The notes under the pieces are model-generated. The model did not search any database, was not told the DNA's origin, and saw only the letters and a program-made list of their open reading frames with translations. Shown here one piece after another: positions 1 to 5,649 of a DNA stretch of 6,273 nucleotides. Positions within the stretch are counted from its first letter, which is position 1; each line of letters opens with the position of its first letter. A program made the translations under genes and the position numbers. Source of the DNA: Rikenellaceae bacterium (GTDB lineage: Bacteria > Bacteroidota > Bacteroidia > Bacteroidales > UBA932); the NCBI GenBank assembly GCA_003513895.1, contig DOSU01000052.1:910-7182 (forward strand). The letters are read 5' to 3'.

Positions 1-1
1 A

Positions 2-952
2 CAAAACTATCCGAAGGATAAACTTGAAATTGTTGTTGTTTCCGATGGTTCTAGCGATAGCACAAAGAGATTAGTAAGTGAGTTTGTTGCCGAACATGGC
101 GTCGAAAAACCGAGAATTATTTTAATTTCTTATGATAACCCAAGGGGCAAGACTACAGCTATAAACCAGGGTGTTTTGGCTGCAAGTGCAAGTATCGTGG
201 TTTTTGCAGATTGCCGGCAACGTTTCTGTGAAAATGCCATTGGCGAACTGGTAAAATGTTTTCAGGATTCCAAGGTTGGTTGTGTAAGCGGGGAGTTGAT
301 GCTGACTCAAGAGCAAGACAGCAACATTGGTGCCGAAATGGGCGCTTACTGGAAATATGAAAAATTTATACGAAAACTGGAAAGTGATACAGATGCGGTC
401 ATTGGGGCAACCGGGGCTATTTACGCAATTCGAAAATCCTTATTCAAAGAACTGCCCGCTGAGGTATTATTAGACGATGTGTTAACACCGATGATTATTC
501 TGCACTCTGGGTATAAGGTGCTATTTAATCCTAAGGCCAGAGCATATGACAAAGTGTCAAAGGATATGGCTACGGAGTGGAGGAGGAAAGTTCGTACCCT
601 CGCTGGCAACTGGCAGCTCCTTTCAAGGACACCTGAAATTTTCAATCCTATTCGATTCGGAGTTTTTTGGAGACTCTTATCACATAAAATCTTTCGGCTT
701 TTAATTCCATTCTGGTTAATGATTGCTTTTATCAGCTGCATGTGTGTGGATGGGGCTATGTATAAGACCTTGGCTGCGGTGCAACTAGTTTTCTATGGAG
801 CGGCAATACTAACGTATTTTTGGTCGAGATTGCAACACAATCGAGTTCTCAAACTAGTGTGTTTCTTTTGCGTTTTAAATGCTGCCGCATTTGTCGGATT
901 TTTATATTGGGCGACAGGAAAAACAAACACGCTCTGGCGTTCAAATAAATAA
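2..952 (+). CDS. Family 2 glycosyltransferase, membrane-anchored (5' end missing)
   Basis: The frame is open from base 2 to the TAA at 950-952, giving 316 visible residues. Visible motifs (window residue numbers) are VVVSDGSSDST around 11-21 with the nucleotide-binding Asp, GKTTAINQG at 49-57, FADCRQRF at 68-75 in the DxD position, GATGAIYAIR at 135-144, the likely catalytic LLDDVLTP at 156-163, and EWRRKVRTLAGN at 192-203, which sits where processive GT2 enzymes carry Q/RxxRW. Three hydrophobic stretches follow (about 231-249, 257-274 and 283-302), so the catalytic domain is probably held on the cytoplasmic face of the inner membrane. This matches the COG1215 type (cellulose synthase / poly-GlcNAc synthase-like). 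The family N-terminus (roughly 60-80 residues, with the 'PxYNE' strand) lies before the window. The TTG at 176 is internal and not the start. Donor and acceptor sugars cannot be read from sequence. The family call is firm; whether it is processive is not. Confidence 0.93.
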   Translation, partial: QNYPKDKLEIVVVSDGSSDSTKRLVSEFVAEHGVEKPRIILISYDNPRGKTTAINQGVLAASASIVVFADCRQRFCENAIGELVKCFQDSKVGCVSGELMLTQEQDSNIGAEMGAYWKYEKFIRKLESDTDAVIGATGAIYAIRKSLFKELPAEVLLDDVLTPMIILHSGYKVLFNPKARAYDKVSKDMATEWRRKVRTLAGNWQLLSRTPEIFNPIRFGVFWRLLSHKIFRLLIPFWLMIAFISCMCVDGAMYKTLAAVQLVFYGAAILTYFWSRLQHNRVLKLVCFFCVLNAAAFVGFLYWATGKTNTLWRSNK

Positions 953-1264
953 CCATTATTTCCGTACCGATTTTACTGTAAAAAAAGCCTGGGGCATAAG
1001 GACACGGTCAACCTTTGGAGTTACACAAATATTGTTGGGTTACTCAAAAGTTTATTAGCTCACCGTGTTCTAACTTATGATGAGATGTTAAAGTGGCTCT
1101 ATGTCAAACATGCGACGGACAAGCATTGATTATTTATATCTGTAAAAATAACTGTAATAACAGTATCATGCTGAAGTATGTAAAGGATAAACTAGCCAAA
1201 CAAATTTAAAGATGTTGTGTCTCAATTTTTGATGCTCTCTGACTTTTGGAGAGTTTATCAATAA

Positions 1265-1271
1265 TAAGGAG
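1265..1271 (+). promoter_or_regulatory. Strong Shine-Dalgarno without an ATG (possible leader start)
   Basis: TAAGGAG at 1265-1271 is a near-ideal Shine-Dalgarno sequence, but the next ATG (1317) is 45 bases away. The only start at standard distance is TTG at 1279 (7-base spacer). It opens a 16-codon reading that ends at TAA 1327-1329, overlapping the acetyltransferase start in another frame. It may be a translated leader coupled to the downstream gene, a relic of a lost start, or chance. Confidence 0.35.
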
Positions 1272-1307
1272 TGAGGCTTTGGATCTATTTCTGACTGCCG
1301 ACAAATT

Positions 1308-1312
1308 GGTGA
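1308..1312 (+). promoter_or_regulatory. Ribosome-binding site of the acetyltransferase
   Basis: GGTGA matches part of the anti-Shine-Dalgarno complement (TAAGGAGGTGA) and ends 4 bases before ATG 1317. The frame upstream has a stop at 1272-1274 and no better start, and translation from 1317 gives the N-terminus expected of the family. This supports 1317 as the start. Confidence 0.5.
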
Positions 1313-1316
1313 CTCA

Positions 1317-1833
1317 ATGCAACTGGTAAAAACAGATTATTATAGGTATCGGGAAAAAGGACATAGCCTTGGCGACGTTATATTTTCCAGGGGATTTCAG
1401 GCCGTGTTGTCGTATCGATTGAGGAACTGGCTGCACAAGAATCGGATTCCATTTCTGAATATTATCATGGAATATATAACAGAGGTTATAACAGGTGTTG
1501 AGATCCCCGCGAATGTAACTATCGGAAAAGGCTTGATCATCTATCATGGAGGGTCAGTCCTAATAAATTCCGGGTCCCAACTGGGCGAGAATGTAAGTAT
1601 CCGTCCCGGAGTAGTCATCGGAGGTGATTACGATGGGAATGGGGTGCCGACTCTCGGTAATCATATCGAAATTGGGGTTGGAGCTAAGATACTGCCTTGG
1701 GAACATACAGCTTGGAGATAATATCAGAATTGGCGCAAATGCCGTGGTGATAAAATCCTTCCCTTCTAATCGGTTGCTTGCCGGAATACCGGCTCTAAAC
1801 GTCAACAAGGAGTGTAGATGCAATCAAAGCTGA
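1317..1833 (+). pseudogene. Serine-acetyltransferase-like O-acetyltransferase, frameshifted
   Basis: The first frame (1317-1721) encodes 134 residues of a CysE/WcaB-like acetyltransferase. A short N-terminal helical part (MQLVKTDYYRY, then about 20-58) is followed by left-handed beta-helix hexapeptide repeats from about residue 61: VEIPANVTIGKG, then IIYHGGSVLIN with the likely catalytic His77, then VSIRPGVVIGG and PTLGNHIEIG. After AKIL (to residue 126) it runs into unrelated residues and stops. The missing C-terminus is intact one frame later: LGNIQLGDNIRIGANAVV and then LLAGIPALNV, ending at TGA 1831-1833. Joining AKI to LGNIQ restores about 170 residues and an unbroken six-residue register, which implies four extra bases at about 1692-1697; one extra base would also restore the frame but leave one extra residue. 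If intact it would put an acetyl group from acetyl-CoA on a sugar hydroxyl in the cytoplasm. It ends 16 bases inside the next gene. A base-calling error cannot be excluded. Confidence 0.88.
1807..1812 (+). promoter_or_regulatory. Ribosome-binding site of the first GT4 gene
   Basis: AAGGAG lies 5 bases upstream of ATG 1818, a textbook spacing that fixes this start. It lies inside the C-terminal codons of the frameshifted acetyltransferase, so translation of the GT4 need not depend on ribosomes completing the upstream gene. Confidence 0.8.
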
Positions 1834-2924
1834 TTTATATTATCGATGATCAGTTTATTGGTGGAGCCCAGATCCATCTTTTTAATCTTGTAAGAGGATT
1901 AAAAGGTATTGAATATGCTGATATAGAAGTTATCAGTTTGTCAGGGGAAGGGGAAATACAGGACCGGATACGGGGAATGGGCGTTCCAGTACGAAATTTC
2001 AGCATGAAGAGTAGCAGAGACCCCATATTTTATATAGATTTTATAAAGTTGGTGTTTTTCCTTTTAAAAAAGAAACCTGATATCGTCCATACATATTTAG
2101 ACACTGCGAATGTGTTTGGTGTGATTGCGGCCAAGTACGCGGGTGTAAGGACCATAATAACCTCTCGTCGAGATTTGGGGGTTTTTCGGTCAAGACGCAT
2201 GGAAAAGCTGATCGGTCTGCTCAGCAACAAGGTTCATAAGGTTGTATGCGTATGCGAAGCTGCAGCCAGGGAGAGTATTCGGCGAGAGGGACTTCAAGGT
2301 CGAAACGTTCAAGTTATTCAAAATGGGAACGAGATTGAGCGATTTCAAAATCGACAAAAACAAAAAACAGATAATCTGATTTTCTGGAATGTAGCGGTTG
2401 CAAACCGGAAAGAGAAAGGGCATGATGATCTAATTAGGGCTTTTAGAATCGTCGCTGACAAGATCCCGAATGCGATACTCAGACTGGTTGGTGATGGGCC
2501 TTTGCTTCCGGGCTTAAAGGATCTGGCTAATAATCTCGGCATTGCCGACAGAGTTGAGTTTGTCGGTTGTTCTAATGATATCCCGTCGATGTTGAAGGAT
2601 ACCTCAATCTTTGTCCTGCCCTCACATTCCGAAGGGATTTCCAACGCTCTTCTTCAGGCAATGGCCATGGGTATACCAGCTGTGGCAACGAATGTTGGTG
2701 GAAACCCTGATGTCGTTGTTCACGGTGTAACCGGGATGCGGGTGGAAGCACGAGATCCCGAATCAATGGCTCAGTCATTGATTAAAATGGCTGGCGACAG
2801 GGTCAGACTCGAGCAGATGGGATACGATGCGGCAAGAAGAGTGACAGAATTATTTAACTTTGATCAAATGGTGAAGAATTACGACGGTCTTTATAATACT
2901 TCATTGGTATCAAAGCATGAATAA
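1818..2924 (+). CDS. GT4 family glycosyltransferase (GT-B fold), first copy
   Basis: This 368-residue protein has the usual length and two-domain plan of GT4 retaining enzymes. The N-terminal acceptor domain (about 1-165) begins IIDDQFIGGAQIHLFNLV, with the conserved double Gly at 15-16 in the first loop. IQNGNEIERF at 167-176 is the linker seen as 'IPNGID' in relatives. The C-terminal donor-binding domain shows NRKEKGHDDLIRAF (196-209), LVGDGPLL (223-230), VEFVGCSNDIP (246-256) and VLPSHSEGISNALLQAMA (266-283). The EX7E motif is altered: Glu272 is present, but the position usually Glu is Gln280 (codon CAG at 2655-2657). Relatives normally read 'LLEAMA' here. It probably transfers a sugar from a nucleotide donor to a growing lipid-linked oligosaccharide at the cytoplasmic membrane face; the sugar is unknown. 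Its stop overlaps the flippase start by 8 bases, pointing to one operon with coupled translation. Confidence 0.93.
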   Translation: MQSKLIYIIDDQFIGGAQIHLFNLVRGLKGIEYADIEVISLSGEGEIQDRIRGMGVPVRNFSMKSSRDPIFYIDFIKLVFFLLKKKPDIVHTYLDTANVFGVIAAKYAGVRTIITSRRDLGVFRSRRMEKLIGLLSNKVHKVVCVCEAAARESIRREGLQGRNVQVIQNGNEIERFQNRQKQKTDNLIFWNVAVANRKEKGHDDLIRAFRIVADKIPNAILRLVGDGPLLPGLKDLANNLGIADRVEFVGCSNDIPSMLKDTSIFVLPSHSEGISNALLQAMAMGIPAVATNVGGNPDVVVHGVTGMRVEARDPESMAQSLIKMAGDRVRLEQMGYDAARRVTELFNFDQMVKNYDGLYNTSLVSKHE

Positions 2925-4491
2925 CGCGTCTTATAAAGATAAAGTCATTAAAGGGACTGCATGGAATTTGCTCGGCACATTCCTGATGCTGATAATTGGC
3001 ATTGGAAGTTCGGTGCTTTATGTCCGGTATCTTGGAAGTCAGGATTACGGGATTGCAGTCTATATAACAGATATGTCAATCTTCGCGGTAACTATATGTT
3101 CACTCGGACTTGGCACCTATCAATCAAAAGTTCTCCAGCAACTGAATTTTGAATCCAGATACTCCGAGTACAAATTTGTATTGATACATAACATAAAATC
3201 ACGATTTTTAATGGTAATGGCTGCAATATTATTGATTATAGTGGCCGGGGAATTCGCAAGTGATACCGTAATCCTGAAAAATAAATCGGCTGTAATATTT
3301 CTCGTAATATTTCTCGTCATTCAAATGCTGCTGGCTGTATTACGCGGTCCCTTGTTGGTTGAATATCAACAAAAATTTCTCAATTCATTGGACGTGGGTT
3401 TACTGCTGGCAAGACTTATCATTGTTCTTGTGGTTATTTGCTTTAACTACGGATTAATAGGCTTTCTGATTTCTGAAGTAATTGTCGAAATTGGTCAACT
3501 CATTCTACTTTTTTACCAGTTCAACAGACTTGTTTGGCCAAAAATCAGGGATGTACAGCCTCAAGAATATCCAGGGATTTTCAAGACATCTCTTCCTATG
3601 TACCTTGTCGATTTAAGCACCAAAATATATAGTAAAGAATATGATGTTTTCTTGATCGGCCTCTTGATGGGCAGTCAATCCTTTCGAGAAATAACAATAT
3701 ATTCTTTAAACTATGTATTGGTTGCAAGGGTGTTCTCTTTTTTGGGTCTCGGCACTTCAAGTTCCGCGAGCCTTATCATGAACTTTTCCTCCGAACTGAT
3801 AGCCGATAACAAGGCAGAGCTATTGAAGAGATTTATTGAGAAGCAATTTAAGATGTTTGTATTTTTAGTGTTGCCGATCATGTTCGGAGGCGGGATAGTT
3901 GGAGGGAATATTCTCCAAATACTTTACGGAAAGGAATTCTCGGATTTCTCAGCGATAAATGCATTATTTTTCGTCGGTTATAGTATTTCAGTAAGCAGTT
4001 TTATTGCCAAGCCTATTTTATTTGTATTGGGAAAGGAACAAGCTCTGCTAAAAATCAGACTTCTGTTGGCACTTGTCAAAACGGTGCTCTTGCTCTTCGC
4101 TATTTATAATTTCGGGATAATAGGAGTGGCGGTAGCATCCGTACTGATAATGTCCACCTCCTCGATAATAGAAGTAATACTTCTTCGAGAATGTATTAAT
4201 TTCTATTTTCCTAAAATATATTTTATTAAAATTTTAATAAGTTGTGTGGTTATGTCTCTCTGCTTACTGGCTATTTTGCATTCGATCAATACCGTTGATC
4301 TTGTTAGGTTGCTTCTTTGTATCTCCCTATCTTCAATTGCTTACTTATGTTCGATATATTTCTTAAAACCTCTAGATTATGAAGATTATGAGACCTTAAA
4401 CGGATTCAAGATGATACAGAAACTCAAACTCAATAAAATAATCTTATTATTCTGTTCTTCCATTGATCAGAACCAGAGTGCTAAAAGATGA
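2917..4491 (+). CDS. Wzx-type polysaccharide flippase (MOP superfamily)
   Basis: This 524-residue protein is almost entirely hydrophobic. By eye it has about 12-14 membrane segments, for example near 15-37, 45-68, 92-111, 124-143, 160-200, 312-332, 345-397, 399-424 and 434-483. The N-terminus reads VIKGTAWNLLG then VLYVRYLGSQDYG (33-45), the characteristic opening of polysaccharide-biosynthesis exporters in the MOP/MATE-like group (PF01943/PF13440). YGKEFSDFSAINAL (337-350) and FGIIGVAVASVL (399-410) are typical of the second half. The family flips undecaprenyl-linked repeat units across the inner membrane. Start ATG 2917 lies in the tail of the GT4 gene with no clear Shine-Dalgarno, so translation is probably coupled; the stop overlaps the next gene in an ATGA. 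It is more AT-rich than its neighbours, as is common for wzx genes. A 12-base tandem duplication gives VIFLVIFL at 126-133. Family assignment is firm; substrate is unknown. Confidence 0.94.
   Translation: MNNASYKDKVIKGTAWNLLGTFLMLIIGIGSSVLYVRYLGSQDYGIAVYITDMSIFAVTICSLGLGTYQSKVLQQLNFESRYSEYKFVLIHNIKSRFLMVMAAILLIIVAGEFASDTVILKNKSAVIFLVIFLVIQMLLAVLRGPLLVEYQQKFLNSLDVGLLLARLIIVLVVICFNYGLIGFLISEVIVEIGQLILLFYQFNRLVWPKIRDVQPQEYPGIFKTSLPMYLVDLSTKIYSKEYDVFLIGLLMGSQSFREITIYSLNYVLVARVFSFLGLGTSSSASLIMNFSSELIADNKAELLKRFIEKQFKMFVFLVLPIMFGGGIVGGNILQILYGKEFSDFSAINALFFVGYSISVSSFIAKPILFVLGKEQALLKIRLLLALVKTVLLLFAIYNFGIIGVAVASVLIMSTSSIIEVILLRECINFYFPKIYFIKILISCVVMSLCLLAILHSINTVDLVRLLLCISLSSIAYLCSIYFLKPLDYEDYETLNGFKMIQKLKLNKIILLFCSSIDQNQSAKR
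3292..3315 (+). repeat. Perfect 12-base tandem duplication inside the flippase gene
   Basis: The unit GTAATATTTCTC occurs twice in direct contact (3292-3303 and 3304-3315). It is in phase with codons, so it encodes VIFL twice, within a predicted membrane helix. Gain or loss of a unit by replication slippage would change the helix by four residues, about one turn, without breaking the frame. Confidence 0.95.
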
Positions 4492-5609
4492 GAGTTATTT
4501 ATTTTGAAGCTGGATGTGCCGGCGGATCTGTAAACAGGCTCTTCAAACTGCTTGATAAATGGGATCATAAAAAATATCCTGCCGGAGTGTTTAGTTTTTA
4601 TAACGAAAGAATGGCGTCTCGTTTGCTGGGTATTAAGGGATTATCTCTTAGTCAAACATTTGGATTTGTAAATATGCCTCTTCCTGACCCTTTAGTCAGA
4701 AGATATGGATTGATATTCCCCACATTTTTCGCTTTTAGATATTTCTTCTTCTCCCTAATTACATTATTGCGGTACAGAAAGGCGCTGATTTATATCAATA
4801 ATACTCCTTATTCACATATCCCTTTAATCGTCGCAGCCTCGTTGTTGAAAAGAAGAGTGCTCTGTCATCTCCGAGATACTGTTTCATTTACAAAGATTGA
4901 AAAAAAATTAATAAAAAATATATCCGTCTTCATTGCCTTGAGTGAGGCTGCAAAAATCCATTATATCGCCCAAGGTATTGACGCAGATAAGATTAGAGTA
5001 ATATATGATAGTGTAGATATCGATTCTCTTTTGACCCCTGTCACAAATAGGCGCACAATTGAGGCAGCTGAGAAATGTACAAAGATCGTTGTTGTTGGAA
5101 CGTTAACGCAAAGAAAGGGCCAGGATGTTTGTATCAAGGCGTTAAAGCGTGTCGTAGAAAAACATAAAAACGTTCTTCTTCTTTTGGTTGGTGATGGTCA
5201 ATTTCGCCCCGAACTTGAAAATATGGCCCGTGAGAATGGTTTATCTGAAGAGGTTGTATTTACCGGCCATTCAGAAAGAATTCCTGAAATATTGCATACG
5301 AGCAATATCGGAGTGTTGGCATCCCGACGTGAAGGCATGCCGAACAGCGTAATGGAATATATGGCGGCGGGGCTTCCGGTTGTGGTGACTGAGTTGTCTG
5401 GGATCCGGGAACTCGTCGTTGATAAAGTCACGGGTTTTATCATCAGGCAGGATTCTGATGAAGAGCTTGCCGACAGGTTGATGGAATTAATTGAACATCC
5501 TGATATTGCAGTTAGCATGGGAGAGGAAGGGAAGAAAAGAATACGATTGAATAGATTCTCTCCAGAAACTGAGATGGAAGGTATAGTCGCCGCCCTGTTC
5601 GACCATTAA
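4488..5609 (+). CDS. GT4 family glycosyltransferase (GT-B fold), second copy
   Basis: This 373-residue GT4 enzyme is only distantly like the first copy outside shared motifs. The N-terminal domain opens MRVIYFEAGCAGGSVNRLF, with the double Gly loop at 12-13. A hydrophobic, aromatic stretch at about 74-95 may be a membrane-contacting patch. VIYDSVDIDSL (171-181) is the linker region. The donor domain has VVVGTLTQRKGQDV (201-214) with the likely phosphate-binding Lys210, LLLVGDGQFRPELE (231-244), VVFTGHSERIPEIL (256-269) and SRREGMPNSVMEYMA (279-293). The EX7E pair, Glu282 and Glu290, is complete, unlike in the upstream GT4. It likely adds one sugar to the lipid-linked repeat unit; donor and acceptor are unknown. 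The start overlaps the flippase stop as ATGA and has only a weak AGAG upstream (4475-4478), which suggests translational coupling. A run of eight A at 4900-4907 lies in the gene. Confidence 0.94.
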   Translation: MRVIYFEAGCAGGSVNRLFKLLDKWDHKKYPAGVFSFYNERMASRLLGIKGLSLSQTFGFVNMPLPDPLVRRYGLIFPTFFAFRYFFFSLITLLRYRKALIYINNTPYSHIPLIVAASLLKRRVLCHLRDTVSFTKIEKKLIKNISVFIALSEAAKIHYIAQGIDADKIRVIYDSVDIDSLLTPVTNRRTIEAAEKCTKIVVVGTLTQRKGQDVCIKALKRVVEKHKNVLLLLVGDGQFRPELENMARENGLSEEVVFTGHSERIPEILHTSNIGVLASRREGMPNSVMEYMAAGLPVVVTELSGIRELVVDKVTGFIIRQDSDEELADRLMELIEHPDIAVSMGEEGKKRIRLNRFSPETEMEGIVAALFDH

Positions 5610-5649
5610 AGAGATCCTGGTGAAAATAGAAAACCTCCTATGCCAATGA

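Larger units (their letters stand above)
953..1316. other. Gene-poor gap between the GT2 gene and the acetyltransferase
   Basis: This 364-base stretch has no supportable intact gene on either strand. From 953 to 1126 the GT2 frame stays open for 58 more codons after its TAA, with no good start. A 13-residue reading from ATG 1168 to 1206 has no ribosome-binding site. Small structures are present: TTTTACTGTAAAA at 971-983 (palindromic), ACTGTAATAACAGT at 1151-1164 (5-base arms, 4-base loop), and a hairpin at 1235-1253 with CTCTC/GAGAG arms plus two G-U pairs. The hairpin is followed only by TTTATC, so it is a poor terminator. TTGATT at 1126-1131 resembles a -35 box, but no good -10 lies at the right distance. 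The gap is the likeliest place in the window for a promoter of the downstream genes; that is inference. Confidence 0.6.

Noticed and set aside
421..741. Minus-strand 106-residue frame inside the GT2 gene
   Set aside because: The plus strand carries diagnostic GT2 motifs throughout; the antisense translation shows nothing recognisable. The same applies to the 5198-5518 minus frame inside the second GT4.
176..952. Start of the GT2 gene at TTG 176
   Set aside because: The frame is open back to base 2 and already encodes conserved GT2 motifs (SDGSSDST, GKTTAINQG) before 176, so the TTG is internal.
1002..1068. 7-base inverted repeat ACACGGT / ACCGTGT
   Set aside because: The arms are short and 53 bases apart, which is expected by chance in a gap of this size; no insertion-sequence gene or target duplication accompanies them.
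1235..1259. Rho-independent terminator at the CTCTC/GAGAG hairpin
   Set aside because: The stem has only five Watson-Crick pairs plus two wobbles and is followed by TTTATC rather than a T run, so it is too weak to call.
1692..1700. Programmed ribosomal frameshift joining the two acetyltransferase halves
   Set aside because: There is no slippery heptamer, no rare-codon or stop cue at the junction and no obvious stimulating structure. The best register needs removal of four bases, which ribosomal slippage does not normally do.
1560..1823. Open reading frame of 87 residues on the minus strand over the acetyltransferase
   Set aside because: It lies antisense to a clearly recognisable hexapeptide-repeat gene, has no family features and is best explained as a shadow of that gene.
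4223..4240. Perfect 18-base AT-only palindrome TTATTAAAATTTTAATAA
   Set aside because: It lies in AT-rich coding sequence of the flippase, has no GC stem and no gene boundary nearby, so a terminator or operator role is not supported.
4900..4907. Run of eight A as a phase-variation switch in the second GT4
   Set aside because: The run encodes ordinary Lys codons in an intact frame, and a single eight-base tract in AT-rich DNA is weak evidence for a contingency locus.
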